64,000 nucleotides of DNA from Pseudomonadota bacterium (GTDB lineage Bacteria > Desulfobacterota > Desulfovibrionia > Desulfovibrionales > Desulfovibrionaceae): assembly GCA_023433925.1 (NCBI GenBank), contig JAEYTO010000001.1:46626-110625 (forward strand). Direction: 5' to 3'. How positions within the stretch are numbered: the stretch's first letter is position 1; each line of letters starts with the position of its first letter. Shown one piece after another: positions 14,928 through 24,501 of the stretch. Made by a program: the position numbers and the translations under genes. The notes beneath the pieces are model-generated. The model ran no database searches, was not told the origin of the DNA, and saw nothing but the letters and a program-made list of their open reading frames with translations.

Positions 14928-17330
14928 TCAGGCGGTCTTGCGCATGCGGCCCATCTCCCGCTCCACCTCGGCCACCTTGCGAATGACCTTGATGACGCTG
15001 TCCGGGTTGAGCGAAATGGAATCGATGCCCGCCCGGACGAGGAAGGCGGCGAACTCTGGATGATCGCTGGGAGCCTGGCCGCAAATGCCCACCTTGCTTT
15101 TCTTCTTGTGCGCCTTCTGGATGAGCATCTCAATCATGGTCGTGACCGCTTCGTCCTGCTCATCGAAGAGGGACGCGAGTTGCGCCGAGTCGCGGTCCAC
15201 GCCGAGCGTGAGTTGGGTCAGGTCGTTGGAGCCGATGGAGAAGCCGTCGAAGCGCTCGGCGAACTGCTCGGCCAGGATGACGTTGGAGGGAATCTCGGCC
15301 ATGACGTAGACCTGCAGGCCGTTCTCGCCTCGGCGCAAGCCGTACTCGACCATGGTTTCCAGCACCTTGTCAGCCTCGCCGAGGGTGCGACAGAAGGGGA
15401 TCATGACCACGACGTTGTCCAGGCCCATCTCCTCGCGCACGCGGCGGACAGCCTCGCACTCCAGGGCGAAGCCGGGCCGATATGCGCCGCTGTAGTAGCG
15501 GCTGGCGCCACGGAAACCGAGCATGGGGTTGGCTTCCTGGGGCTCGTAGGCCTGGCCGCCGATAAGCTCGGCATATTCATTGGTCTTGAAGTCGGACATG
15601 CGCACGATGACCGGGTCCGGGTACTGCGAAGCCGCGATCTTGGCGATGCCGCGCGAGAGCTGCTGCGTGAAGAACTCGGCCTTGTCCCGATAGCCCCTGG
15701 TCACTTCGTCGATGCGCCGCTTGACCTCCTCATCCGCGAGCTTGTCGTAGTCGATGAGCGCCAGCGGATGGCACTTGATGGCGTTGTTGATGATGAACTC
15801 CATGCGCGCCAGGCCTATGCCCGCGCAGGGCAGCCGCCACCAGCGGAAAGCCGCGGCCGGCTCGGCGATGTTCATCATGATCTGCGTGCGCGTCCTGGGC
15901 AGGTCGCTCAGGTCGATGTCCGCAACCTCGTAGGCGAGCCTGCCCTTGTAGACATAGCCCGTATCGCCCTCGGCGCAGGACATGGTCACCTCCTGGCCGT
16001 CCTTCAGAAGCTCCAGCGCGTGCAGGGCGCCCACGATGGCCGGAATGCCAAGCTCGCGGCTGACGATGGCCGCATGGCTCGTGCGGCCGCCGTGTTCGGT
16101 GACGATGCCCGCGGCCTTCTTCATGATGGGCACCCAATCAGGGTCGGTCATCTCGGTGACGAGGATGGAGCCGTCCCGGAATTTGCCGATCTCCTCCGCG
16201 CCGCGCAACTTCTGCACCTTGGCGGCCACGACCGCTTCGCCGATGGCCAGGCCCTGGGCCAGGCGCTCGCCGCGCTCCTTGAGCTCATACGACTTGAGCG
16301 TGGAGCCTCTCTTGGCGGACTGGACGGTCTCGGGCCGGGCCTGAACGATGAACAGCCTGCCCGTCTCCCCGTCCTTGGCCCATTCCATGTCCATGGGCCA
16401 TCCGTAGTGCTCCTCTATGGATTTGGCCCATTGGGCGAGCTGCAAGACTTCTTCGTCCGAAAGCACGAAGGAGTCGCGATCCTTGCGCGAGGTCTCCACG
16501 TTCTTGGTGCGCTTGGTGCCGCCGGTGGAATAGACCATACGGCGCTCCTTGAGTCCCAGGGCCTTCTCGATGAGGGGCCTGCAGCCCTTCCTGCCCAGCA
16601 GAGGCTTGAACACCCGGTACTCGTCGGGTGTGACCGCGCCCTGGACCACGTTCTCGCCCAGACCCCAGGCTGCCGTCACGACCACGACATCCGGGAAGCC
16701 GGTCTCGGTGTCGATGGAGAACATGACCCCGGCGCCGGCCTTGTCCGAACGGACCATCTTCTGCACTCCGGCCGACAGGGCTATCCCCAGGTGGTCGAAG
16801 CCCTTCTGGGTGCGGTAGCTGATGGCCCGGTCCGTGAAGAGGGACGCGAAGCAATTGCGTACCGCGTCGAGCACGTCCCGCTCGCCGCGCACGTTGAGAA
16901 ACGTCTCCTGCTGCCCCGCGAAGCTCGCGTCCGGGAGGTCCTCGGCCGTGGCGCTGCTGCGCACGGCCACGTCGGTCTCGTCGGCATCGAAACGCCGGGA
17001 CAGCTCGCGGTAGGCCTCCCGGATCTGGGCTGCCAGATCCTCGGGCATCTCGCCGCCTCGGATGAGCCTGCGAATGGCTTCGCCGACAGCATGCAGCGGC
17101 TTGCCGCCGCTCTCCAGGGCGCGAATCTCCTCGCGCATCCGGTCGCTCAGCCCGTTGGCCTTCAGGAAATGACGATAGGCCTCGGCCGTGGTGGCGAAGC
17201 CGCCGGGCACGACGACGCCCTTGCCCTTGAGCGTGCGGATCATCTCGCCCAGGGAGGCGTTCTTGCCTCCAACCTTGGGCACGTCCTTGTTGGTCAGATC
17301 CTCGAACCAGGCGATGTATGCGGCGGCCAT
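14928..17330 (-). CDS. ppsA: Phosphoenolpyruvate synthase
   Basis: Cytoplasmic gluconeogenic enzyme forming PEP from pyruvate and ATP with release of AMP and phosphate. It has 800 residues, normal for PpsA. The N-terminal ATP-grasp region begins YIAWFEDLTNKDVPKVGGKN and contains VRSSATAEDLPDASFAGQQE. The phosphohistidine domain has GGRTSHAAIVSRELGIPA with the catalytic His. The C-terminal TIM barrel includes GLARMEFIINN and FSIGSNDLTQLTLGVDRD. The ATG at 17330 has GGAGGAG before it; the longer open frame upstream is not used. Monocistronic by context. Confidence 0.95.
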   Translation of the reverse strand: MAAAYIAWFEDLTNKDVPKVGGKNASLGEMIRTLKGKGVVVPGGFATTAEAYRHFLKANGLSDRMREEIRALESGGKPLHAVGEAIRRLIRGGEMPEDLAAQIREAYRELSRRFDADETDVAVRSSATAEDLPDASFAGQQETFLNVRGERDVLDAVRNCFASLFTDRAISYRTQKGFDHLGIALSAGVQKMVRSDKAGAGVMFSIDTETGFPDVVVVTAAWGLGENVVQGAVTPDEYRVFKPLLGRKGCRPLIEKALGLKERRMVYSTGGTKRTKNVETSRKDRDSFVLSDEEVLQLAQWAKSIEEHYGWPMDMEWAKDGETGRLFIVQARPETVQSAKRGSTLKSYELKERGERLAQGLAIGEAVVAAKVQKLRGAEEIGKFRDGSILVTEMTDPDWVPIMKKAAGIVTEHGGRTSHAAIVSRELGIPAIVGALHALELLKDGQEVTMSCAEGDTGYVYKGRLAYEVADIDLSDLPRTRTQIMMNIAEPAAAFRWWRLPCAGIGLARMEFIINNAIKCHPLALIDYDKLADEEVKRRIDEVTRGYRDKAEFFTQQLSRGIAKIAASQYPDPVIVRMSDFKTNEYAELIGGQAYEPQEANPMLGFRGASRYYSGAYRPGFALECEAVRRVREEMGLDNVVVMIPFCRTLGEADKVLETMVEYGLRRGENGLQVYVMAEIPSNVILAEQFAERFDGFSIGSNDLTQLTLGVDRDSAQLASLFDEQDEAVTTMIEMLIQKAHKKKSKVGICGQAPSDHPEFAAFLVRAGIDSISLNPDSVIKVIRKVAEVEREMGRMRKTA

Positions 17331-17494
17331 GTCTCCTCCGGGCGGCTCATGGTTGACGTTCACGGCTGACCGGCCCTGAATGGCGTCGATCAGCCGCCAA
17401 GAGTATCCCATTTCCCGGCCGGTAGGGAATGCCCCAGGTGGAAAAACCCACGAGGCGGAGAGAGGTGGCGGAAAAGGCGTGGCGGCGCAGCGCC

Positions 17495-18658
17495 TCAGCG
17501 TGCGCGCCCGAAGGGCAGCTCCCTGTTCACGGCCGCGATCTGCCGCGCTTCCAGGAGGTTGATCTCGCCCATGTGCATTTCCATGAGCCTGCGCAGCCGA
17601 GGATCAAAGAACTTGTGCAGGCTGTAGTTGGGCACGCAGACAAAGCCGCGGCGCACCTTGTGGTAGCCGCCGATGCCGGGGTCGAACTCCGAGAGGCCCT
17701 TGGCGATGGCCCACTCCATGGGCTCATAGTAGCAGACGTTGAAGTGCAGGTAGCGCACGTCCTCCACCCCGCCCCAATAGCGGCCGTAGAGGTTGCCTCC
17801 TTTGAAGATGAACAGGGCCATGCCCAGCGGGTCGATGTCGTCCCCGGTGTTGTCGGCCACGCACATGGCCACGCGCTCGCCGAAGCGCTCGGGGAGCAGG
17901 CGGAAGAATTCCTCGCTCAGGTACTTGCAGCCCCAGGGCCCGAACTTGGTGTTGGTGTCCACATAATAGTCGTGCATCCTGGCATAAAGCCGCGCCGGGA
18001 TCTCGGCCCCCTCCAGCATGCGCAGCCTGATGCCGGCGCGCGCCATGGCCTGCCGCTCGCGCAGGATGTTGCGGCGTTGGTTGCGGCTGAAACGGCGCAG
18101 GAAGTCATCCATGGACGCATAGCCTTTGTTGCGCCACGTATAGCTCTGATGGGTCCAGCTGGTGTAGCCCGCGGGCAGGACCAGCTTCCGCCACGCGGGG
18201 TCCACGTAGTGGAAATGGCAGCTCGATAGGCCGCTCGCCCGGCACCGGAGCTCGATCTCCTCGACCATGGCTCTGGTCATGACCGCCTCATCGAGGTCCG
18301 GCGCCATGAGGAAGCGGTACTTGCCCGTGGGGGTGAAGGGGCTCATGCCCACCAGCTTGGGGAAGTAGCGCAGGCCCATGCGGCAGGCCACGTCCATCCA
18401 GGGATGGTCGAAGACGAACTCCCCTTCGCTGTGCCTCTTGACGTACAGCGGAGCGGCCGCCACGAGCTCGCCGCCTTGCCAGACCGTCAAGTGCATGGAC
18501 AGCCAGCCGGCCGTCTCCACGGCGCTGCCCGAGTCCTCTAGAAGCTTCAGCCATTCCCATTCCAGGAACGGTGTTTCCAAAGGCATGGCCAAGGCGTCCC
18601 AGGCGGATTTGGGAATTTCGGCGACGGAAGCGATCCAACGGAAGGAATAGGTGGCCAT
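17495..18658 (-). CDS. FemAB/GNAT-like acyltransferase (DUF482, COG3146 type)
   Basis: 387-residue soluble protein. Features of the DUF482 group are SAWDALAMPLETPFLEWEWL near the N-terminus, a central FHYVDPAW stretch and WRNKGYASMDDFLRRFSRN, and in the C-terminal GNAT half GMALFIFKGGNLYGRYWG plus FNVCYYEPMEWAIAKGL and PGIGGYHKVRRGF. The family is related to peptidyl-transferases of peptidoglycan interpeptide synthesis, but its acceptor is not established. It starts 18 nt after the SRPBCC stop, so it is probably the last gene of a three-gene operon. Confidence 0.82.
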   Translation of the reverse strand: MATYSFRWIASVAEIPKSAWDALAMPLETPFLEWEWLKLLEDSGSAVETAGWLSMHLTVWQGGELVAAAPLYVKRHSEGEFVFDHPWMDVACRMGLRYFPKLVGMSPFTPTGKYRFLMAPDLDEAVMTRAMVEEIELRCRASGLSSCHFHYVDPAWRKLVLPAGYTSWTHQSYTWRNKGYASMDDFLRRFSRNQRRNILRERQAMARAGIRLRMLEGAEIPARLYARMHDYYVDTNTKFGPWGCKYLSEEFFRLLPERFGERVAMCVADNTGDDIDPLGMALFIFKGGNLYGRYWGGVEDVRYLHFNVCYYEPMEWAIAKGLSEFDPGIGGYHKVRRGFVCVPNYSLHKFFDPRLRRLMEMHMGEINLLEARQIAAVNRELPFGRAR

Positions 18659-18676
18659 TCTGGTGGAATACTATCC

Positions 18677-19156
18677 TCAACCATGCCCCTTGTCATCGGC
18701 ACGCTTCTCGGCCTTGCTCTTGAGGGCCAGATTCATGCACTGGTAGGCCTGCCGAAGATGCCAGCCCAGCCCGGCCAGCAGCATGGCCGCCATGACGCCG
18801 CCAAGGTGCTCCCCATGCACGAGCACGATCCGTCCGGGGCCCGCGGGCTCCAGAATGAAGAAGTGATCGGCGCGCATGACCAGTGGGCTGAGCATGTGCC
18901 CTGCCCAGCGCAGCTCGCGGCCCGGCTCGCAACAGGTGATGACTCCCGAGGCCGGCACCTTGAGGCGTGACGGCAGGGCGAAGCGGAAGCGCACCGCCTC
19001 CCCCGGCGCCAAGGCCCCGGCGGCCATGCGGATGAACGGATTCCAGTCCGGATAGCCTTCGAAGTCGCTCAGGATGCTCCAGACAATGGCGGCGTCCGCC
19101 TGGATGGGGGTCTCGGTGACGATGCGGATGGGATTCGTGCGCATGTTTGGCCTCAT
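18677..19156 (-). CDS. SRPBCC (START/polyketide-cyclase-like) domain protein
   Basis: About 159 residues forming one helix-grip lipid- or ligand-binding domain. Typical motifs are TETPIQADAAIVWSILSDFE, GYPDWNPFI and, further on, PGRELRWAGHML. The family binds hydrophobic ligands; none can be named. Two starts compete: ATG 19156, which overlaps the upstream stop as TGATG, and ATG 19144, which has a GAGG at better spacing. The coupling with the oxidoreductase-Usp gene suggests a shared role. Confidence 0.82.
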   Translation of the reverse strand: MRPNMRTNPIRIVTETPIQADAAIVWSILSDFEGYPDWNPFIRMAAGALAPGEAVRFRFALPSRLKVPASGVITCCEPGRELRWAGHMLSPLVMRADHFFILEPAGPGRIVLVHGEHLGGVMAAMLLAGLGWHLRQAYQCMNLALKSKAEKRADDKGHG

Positions 19157-21168
19157 CAGCTCACCAAGGTCAGGCTCTGATCTTTCAGGCCCCGCAGAAC
19201 CGCGGAAGACACGCTGCCCAGGAAAAGCCGCTTGAGGCCGGACATGCCCCGGCGGCCCATGATCACCTGGCCATGGCCGCCAATTCGGGCGTGGCGCAGG
19301 ATGGTCTCGCCGGGGACGCCTTGTCCCTGGACCACCTCCAGCGGAGTCCCCTCGTCCCAGCCGAGAGTGCGCAACGCCTCCCGCCAACGCCGCATGGGCT
19401 GGTCTCGCACGTCCTCTTGCACATGGAGGAAATCGAAGCTGAGTTCCGGCTTTCCGTGGTGCGCATGCGAGATGTAGCGCAGGACAAGAGCTGTCGTGTC
19501 CGAGAGGTCCACCGGCACGAGGATTCTGTGTTGATGCGCGTGCGTGCCCATGAGGCTCAGCACCCCACCCCGGAACCGCGTCGCGACACGCTCCTTCCAT
19601 GGCTCCCACGGCATGCGCGGCATGATGACGACGCCGCAGCCGCGCCTCTGGGCCTCGCGGAGCACGGCCTGGTCCGGGGCATCATCCGCCTCGACCACCA
19701 CGTGATCGAGGACGCTCCGGCAGCCCCGCTGCAGCCACATCTCCTTGCTCCAGCCCAGGAAGCTTTCGACTTCGGCCTGCCAAGGCTCGCCATTCGATCC
19801 GTCGCCCACAAGGCAGATGGTCGCCGAGACATCCTCCCTGGCAGGGATTCGCGCCTGCCAGAAACGGCGCAATACATGCAGGTCCTCAATGCTTGCGGCG
19901 ACCACCAGACCGTGGAACGCGCGGCGCTTGAGCATGGCCAGCTCTAGGCGCAGGCGGCTGGTTTCGATCTCCGGCCAGCGCACGCAGCTCACGCCCTCGT
20001 TCCGCACCACCTGCTTGAGGCAGTGAAAACAGTCCAGGCATGGACGGACCTTGCCGCCGTCCCGCGCCTTGCGCACCCAGTCGCGATCCGCCAGCAGCGG
20101 CCTGGCAAGGCCCACCAGATCCGCCGCCTCGGCGCGGAGCAGCCTTTCGGCCAAGACCGGAGCAATGATCTTGCCGGCGACGATGACCGGCACGCCCGTT
20201 CGCCGCTTGAGGGCCGCCGTATCCTCGGCTAGGTGCCCGGGCCTGGCCGTCAAGGCGCGCACCTCGGGCAGGAAGAATGACGTGTACGTTCCCGCCGTGG
20301 CCGACAGGTAGGCCACGCCCTCCTCCTCCAACATGCTGGCCAGGGCCAGGGCCTCATCCAGCTCGATCCCTCCGGGCGTCCACTCGCGCAGCATGAGCCG
20401 GTAGCCCACGGGGAAGCCGCCGGGCAGGCAGTGTCGCACCTCGCGCAGGACATCTAGGATGAAGCGCGCCCGACTTCGGAGGTCGCCGCCGAAGGCTGTT
20501 CCCGGAGGGTTGGTATATTGCGACAGGAACTGGGAGATGAGGTAGCCCGTGGCCCCGTGGAGTTCGACCATGTCGAAGCCGGCCTCGGCGGCGCGCGCCG
20601 CGGCCAGGCCGAAGTCCCGCACCACGCGCTCGCGCTCGGCATCGGTCATGCCGCGTTGCCATGCGACCGCCCTGGCCATGACCATGCGCGTCAGCCCGAA
20701 ACGACGCTCGAAGGGGAAACTCTCCATGAAAGCCTTGAGCGCGGCGATGTCAAAAGCCAGGTTTCCGGCGCTCATGGGCGCCGGCAGCAGGGGCCTTTCC
20801 GTCCAGGCATAACGGCCAGCATGGTTGAGCTGCAGGCAGGCCACGGCTCCCTGGGAATGGATGGCCCTGGCCAACTGGCTCAGTCCAGGGATGAATTCGT
20901 CGCCATCGGCGCGGATGGTCGCCGGCGATGTGGCTCCGTCAAACGAAACCGCCGCGTTCTCCACGACGACCAGACCGGCTCCCGACCGCGCCAGTCGCCA
21001 GTAGTGCTCCACGAGCAGCGGGCTGACCCTGCCGCCCGGATGGGCATAGCCGGTATACAGGGGCAGCGCGACAATGCGGTTGTGAAGAGCGAGCCCGCCG
21101 ATCGTCATGGACCTGAACAGAGGGCTGCCGACGCCAACCGAATCCGGCGCGCCTTGAGCAAAGGTCAT
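19156..21168 (-). CDS. OYE-type NADH:flavin oxidoreductase fused to C-terminal universal stress protein domains
   Basis: A 670-residue fusion. Residues 1 to ~380 are an FMN TIM barrel of the old-yellow-enzyme/2,4-dienoyl-CoA reductase group: LFRSMTIGGLALHNRIVALP, LQLNHAGRYA, FDMVELHGATGYLISQFLS and LVGLARPLLADRDWV. A Fe-S-like motif follows, C-x2-C-x2-C-x11-C in CLDCFHCLKQ...GVSCVRWP. The usual FAD/NAD(P) domain of dienoyl-CoA reductases is absent. Instead there is a degenerate Usp-like region (from FHGLVVAASIED) and then an apparently intact UspA domain beginning HRILVPVDLSDTTALV with the nucleotide-binding G-x2-G-x9-G-S motif GRRGMSGLKRLFLGS. Substrate and electron donor are unknown. Confidence 0.85.
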   Translation of the reverse strand: MTFAQGAPDSVGVGSPLFRSMTIGGLALHNRIVALPLYTGYAHPGGRVSPLLVEHYWRLARSGAGLVVVENAAVSFDGATSPATIRADGDEFIPGLSQLARAIHSQGAVACLQLNHAGRYAWTERPLLPAPMSAGNLAFDIAALKAFMESFPFERRFGLTRMVMARAVAWQRGMTDAERERVVRDFGLAAARAAEAGFDMVELHGATGYLISQFLSQYTNPPGTAFGGDLRSRARFILDVLREVRHCLPGGFPVGYRLMLREWTPGGIELDEALALASMLEEEGVAYLSATAGTYTSFFLPEVRALTARPGHLAEDTAALKRRTGVPVIVAGKIIAPVLAERLLRAEAADLVGLARPLLADRDWVRKARDGGKVRPCLDCFHCLKQVVRNEGVSCVRWPEIETSRLRLELAMLKRRAFHGLVVAASIEDLHVLRRFWQARIPAREDVSATICLVGDGSNGEPWQAEVESFLGWSKEMWLQRGCRSVLDHVVVEADDAPDQAVLREAQRRGCGVVIMPRMPWEPWKERVATRFRGGVLSLMGTHAHQHRILVPVDLSDTTALVLRYISHAHHGKPELSFDFLHVQEDVRDQPMRRWREALRTLGWDEGTPLEVVQGQGVPGETILRHARIGGHGQVIMGRRGMSGLKRLFLGSVSSAVLRGLKDQSLTLVS

Positions 21169-21471
21169 GGCCCGCGCCTCTTGACTCGTGGTTTATCCAT
21201 GAAGTGACGATTACGTGGTTGCCTCTACCCAGGCAAGTCTCAAGGGCGGAGACCTGCGCCAGCGCCAGGGTCGCCGCGCTTAAAACCGGCGGGGGCGATC
21301 CTCTCATCGGGACCGATGGGCGCTCGCGAACAGGACCGTCGGACAAAATCTTCACACGATAGATTCGGCGCCGCCCAGGCTCCGGCGCCAAGCCCTGGGC
21401 AACAATGGTGATGCTTCCTTTGGCTCGCATGTTGCTTGGTTGGGCCATCCCACAGCATCAGCGAGGAAGCA
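21169..21471. other. Divergent intergenic region
   Basis: About 300 bp between the oxidoreductase-Usp gene and the small plus-strand gene. It presumably holds two divergent promoters. No convincing boxes, operators or repeats were recognised. Confidence 0.5.
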
Positions 21472-21798
21472 ATGCATCAGGAACCATCCTTCGAGGCAGC
21501 GGAGCGGGCCTTGGGGCATGAGCCGAGGCGGGACACAACTCCCAGGGTATTCCTCTCCGGCATCATCTTCACATCGAGCGCCAGGGAGACCTTGGGCAAA
21601 ACCGTCAAGGACATTGCCGCCACGCTCGACTTGCCGCTGAAGACCTTTTTCACCGGCCTCTTCTGGGAGATCTACTGGAAGACGGAAACCGGCAGCCTGG
21701 TCGTGATCATGCGCTCCGAGTGCATGGAATCGGATATCTCGGTGGAGATCGCCAGCGACCAGTGGGAATTCAAAACCCGCAGCCCCGGATTGCATTAG
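21472..21798 (+). CDS. Hypothetical 108-residue protein
   Basis: Soluble small protein, no signal peptide. The middle reads FLSGIIFTSSARETLGKTV, then LPLKTFFTGLFWEIYWKTE and VVIMRSECMESDISVEIAS. Codon use matches neighbours. GAGGAAG precedes the chosen ATG (12 codons into a longer open frame). A 9-bp GC-rich inverted repeat (21807-21815 with 21835-21843) follows without a T run. No family recognised. Confidence 0.6.
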   Translation: MHQEPSFEAAERALGHEPRRDTTPRVFLSGIIFTSSARETLGKTVKDIAATLDLPLKTFFTGLFWEIYWKTETGSLVVIMRSECMESDISVEIASDQWEFKTRSPGLH

Positions 21799-21861
21799 AA
21801 GCTCGGCCCGCGTCCGGAGGCCGGCACGGAATCTGGACGCGGGCATGCCTGCCCCGCCCCC

Positions 21862-23130
21862 TTACCTTCCGTACTGCTTACGCCATTCGTCTAGGAACAG
21901 GATGGCCGCATCCAGGTCGTTCAACTCGCCCTGTTGACGCCGCACGGCCTGCACAAGATCAGCGAAGCCCACATCCGCGGCAAGGCCGAGCCGATCAAGC
22001 AACGCTCCCACTTCCTGGCGCAGGCCCTCCGGCAGCTCGGCCATGAGCGCCTCATCTTGCCGGCGGGCCGCCGGCCAGTCCGGCCTGCGCTCGCGCACGA
22101 AGGCGATGAGCGATGCCATGCGCTGCTCGTAGGTGTGCTCCCTCAGAACGCGCTGGCGGGCACGAGCGGCAACGACCGCGCGCTCCTCGGGACGCGCCAG
22201 GTAGTAATCGATGAGCGCCAGAAGCTCGTCCATGCCGCCGAAGGTGGCGATCTCGTCAGCGGCGAAGGCCTCGGGCAGGAGCGCGCGGCCATCGGTGAGC
22301 TGGAATGCGCCGCAGGCGGCCAATTCAAAAGTGCGCGGATTGATGAAATCCCCCTGGGACACGAGCTTGCCGGTATCGATGCTCGAGTGCAGGTTCAGGT
22401 TGACCTTCGTGGCGTTGAAGATGCGCACGCAGTCGGCCGGATCGATGCGCGCGCCGCCCAGTTGCACGTGCGCCGCGAGCACGGGGTCGCCGTCCCAGTC
22501 GCTGCCCCAGATCTTGAAGTCATGGCGCAGCAGCTGGCGGAAGGCCAAGCGCCGGTTGGGATAGCCCGCTCCCATGAAGGAGACGTCGCTGCCCCACCTG
22601 CGCCGCTCCACGGTGGAGAGCTCCAGCGGTCTGTGGAATTCCGGATCCGCCGCCAGGGGCAGATACAGGGCATTGGGCTGGCCCATGCCCGCGAGCTGCG
22701 TCAAAAATGGCTCCTTCTGGATCACGGCGAAGAAATCATAGTATGGGGCAAAGGACTGCCAGTAGGTGAACAGCCGGAAGTCCTCCACGAACCACATGGC
22801 CGTGACCACCCCATCCTTGCGCAGCTTCCTGAGCACGGCCCTGCTCAGGGGCGCCTGGGCCAGGGCCAGCACCAGATCGGGCTCGAAGCTCTCGACCTTG
22901 GCCAGCACGGCCTGGGACACGACCTGCAGGAAACTGTTCTCCAGGTGCTCCAGCCGCTCCCCGCTCACGCGCAGGTCCTTGAGAGCCGTGTAGGCCCCAT
23001 GGAAGGCCGGGGCCTCGAAGCACTCCACAAGGTGCCCCAGCCGCGACAGGGCTGTGGCGCAGTATCGGCCCACGGGCAGGGAGCCCCCGTACATGGGCAG
23101 GACGACCATGACCCTCAGCTTGTCAGACAT
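21862..23130 (-). CDS. CgeB-family glycosyltransferase-like protein
   Basis: 422-residue GT-B-like protein. CgeB/DUF3880 features are LPMYGGSLPVGRYCATAL, MWFVEDFRLFTYWQS, then a C-terminal spore-maturation-type domain with VSFMGAGYPNRRL, KVNLNLHSSIDTG, SQGDFINPRTFELAACGAF and a helical tail. These proteins accompany surface glycan or flagellin modification loci; donor and acceptor are unknown. The start at 23130 overlaps the upstream GT9 gene by 8 bp, so the two are translated together. The longer open frame upstream overlaps the GT9 gene and is not used. Confidence 0.82.
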   Translation of the reverse strand: MSDKLRVMVVLPMYGGSLPVGRYCATALSRLGHLVECFEAPAFHGAYTALKDLRVSGERLEHLENSFLQVVSQAVLAKVESFEPDLVLALAQAPLSRAVLRKLRKDGVVTAMWFVEDFRLFTYWQSFAPYYDFFAVIQKEPFLTQLAGMGQPNALYLPLAADPEFHRPLELSTVERRRWGSDVSFMGAGYPNRRLAFRQLLRHDFKIWGSDWDGDPVLAAHVQLGGARIDPADCVRIFNATKVNLNLHSSIDTGKLVSQGDFINPRTFELAACGAFQLTDGRALLPEAFAADEIATFGGMDELLALIDYYLARPEERAVVAARARQRVLREHTYEQRMASLIAFVRERRPDWPAARRQDEALMAELPEGLRQEVGALLDRLGLAADVGFADLVQAVRRQQGELNDLDAAILFLDEWRKQYGR

Positions 23131-24376
23131 ATGCCTTGAAGTTCCGCTTGAGGTTCTTGCGCTCCAGGCCCATCCAGTCGCGCTCCATATAGAATTGCCC
23201 GGCCAGCTCGGCGTCCGCCGGGCCATCGGCGATCAGCCCGAGGTGCCGCATGAGGAAGCGCCGGAAGCGCGCCTGCTCGGCGGCGAAAGGCAAGTCTCCG
23301 TGGCAGGGCTCCCAGGTGGTTCCCAGGGTGTCCAGTGCCGAGCGCAGCCCGGCCACGGCCAGGCCCTCACCCGTGCCCTTGCCGCTCAGCAGGCGCAGGA
23401 ATTCGGGACCGGCAAAGGGCGAAAGACACGTGAGTCCCAAATCGCACGGCGCAGCCTCCAGGCAGGGCGCGCAGGGAGGGACGGCTTGCCAAACCGTGTG
23501 GCCGAGACCATAGGGACCTGTCTCGGGGCACCAGGCCGAGGAGAGGAAGAAGGCCATGACAGGCGTGCCCAGGTGCGCCGCCAAGTGCATGCTGCCCGTA
23601 TCCGGCGTGAGCAGCAGGTCCAGACCGGCGACGGCCTCGATGAGCTCGCGCCAGCCCGTGCGGCCGCACAGGCTCTCGGTGCGCTCGGCCATGGCCGGCC
23701 GCAGGGCCGCGAGGACTTCCTTGGCCATGGGCAGCTCGGCCTTGCCGCCCAGGAGCACCAGACGCGAGAAACCCCGCAAGGCGGCCACGGCCTGGGCCAC
23801 CTCGGCCAAGACCCTGGGCGGCAACGAGCGGCGCTGATTGCGGCCGGCAAGCACGACGCCCAGGCCCCCTCCCCTGGGCATGGCCGGCGGATTCACCTCA
23901 TCCGGCCGCAGCGGTTTCGAGGCAAGATGAGCCCAGAAGTCGGCCAGGTTCACGGCCGCGGTTTCCCTGCGGCGCATCCAGCGGAAAGCCAGGGCCGTCC
24001 AGGGGTCCTTGAGGTCCTGGCCCGCATCGCTCACGTAGCCGCGCACGCTTTCGGAAGGAAACAACCGCGAGAGCGCGAAGCTCAAGCCCGAGTAGTTCAG
24101 GTTGTAGACCTCGTCGAAAGACAGGGCCGCCAGGGTCGCGAATGCCCGCCGGTTGCGCCCGAGGACCTCGGGCATGGACAAGGGCGCGCCTGCGCCGTGA
24201 GCCACGATTGCATGAACCGCCGCTTCCGGATAAACAAGCCGGGCCAGATCGGCCAGCGACCCGTCGATGCACAAGTGCACCTCCGTATTTCCGCTTGCCG
24301 CGAGGGAGCGCACCAGGCGCTTGCTTTGCACGAGGTCGCCGAAGCGGGCCAGCTGGATGACCAGGAAGCGTCGCAT
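23123..24376 (-). CDS. Glycosyltransferase family 9 (heptosyltransferase-like)
   Basis: 417-residue cytoplasmic glycosyltransferase of the ADP-heptose:LPS heptosyltransferase family. It opens RRFLVIQLARFGDLVQSKRL, the usual GT9 N-terminal glycine loop variant, and has the C-terminal nucleotide-sugar motif LLLTPDTGSMHLAAHLGTPVMAFF. A cysteine-containing insert (PPCAPCLEAAPCDLGLTC) is often seen in this family next to the sugar-binding site. Genuine LPS core function is possible, but the CgeB partner also fits protein or surface glycosylation. Divergent from the tetrapyrrole operon. Confidence 0.88.
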   Translation of the reverse strand: MRRFLVIQLARFGDLVQSKRLVRSLAASGNTEVHLCIDGSLADLARLVYPEAAVHAIVAHGAGAPLSMPEVLGRNRRAFATLAALSFDEVYNLNYSGLSFALSRLFPSESVRGYVSDAGQDLKDPWTALAFRWMRRRETAAVNLADFWAHLASKPLRPDEVNPPAMPRGGGLGVVLAGRNQRRSLPPRVLAEVAQAVAALRGFSRLVLLGGKAELPMAKEVLAALRPAMAERTESLCGRTGWRELIEAVAGLDLLLTPDTGSMHLAAHLGTPVMAFFLSSAWCPETGPYGLGHTVWQAVPPCAPCLEAAPCDLGLTCLSPFAGPEFLRLLSGKGTGEGLAVAGLRSALDTLGTTWEPCHGDLPFAAEQARFRRFLMRHLGLIADGPADAELAGQFYMERDWMGLERKNLKRNFKAYV

Positions 24377-24488
24377 GTCGTCGGATGGCCTGCCAGATGC
24401 TTGGGGGTTATCGCCGGTGTTGACCGGTTACCCCATTTGCAGAATGGTCGCAAGGCGGCCCAGGATTTCCCTTTCCGCACTCTTTTGC

Positions 24489-24494
24489 TAGACT
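24489..24494 (+). promoter_or_regulatory. Candidate extended -10 box of the tetrapyrrole operon
   Basis: TGCTAGACT gives an extended -10 (TAGACT) only 7 nt before the ATG at 24502, which would put transcription start at or next to the start codon. The -35 region (TTTCCC) is weak. Tentative. Confidence 0.35.
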
Positions 24495-24501
24495 GGTGCT
24501 G

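Noticed and set aside
14922..17369. Plus-strand 815-codon open frame
   Set aside because: Exact antisense of ppsA; no ribosome-binding site and no domain seen.
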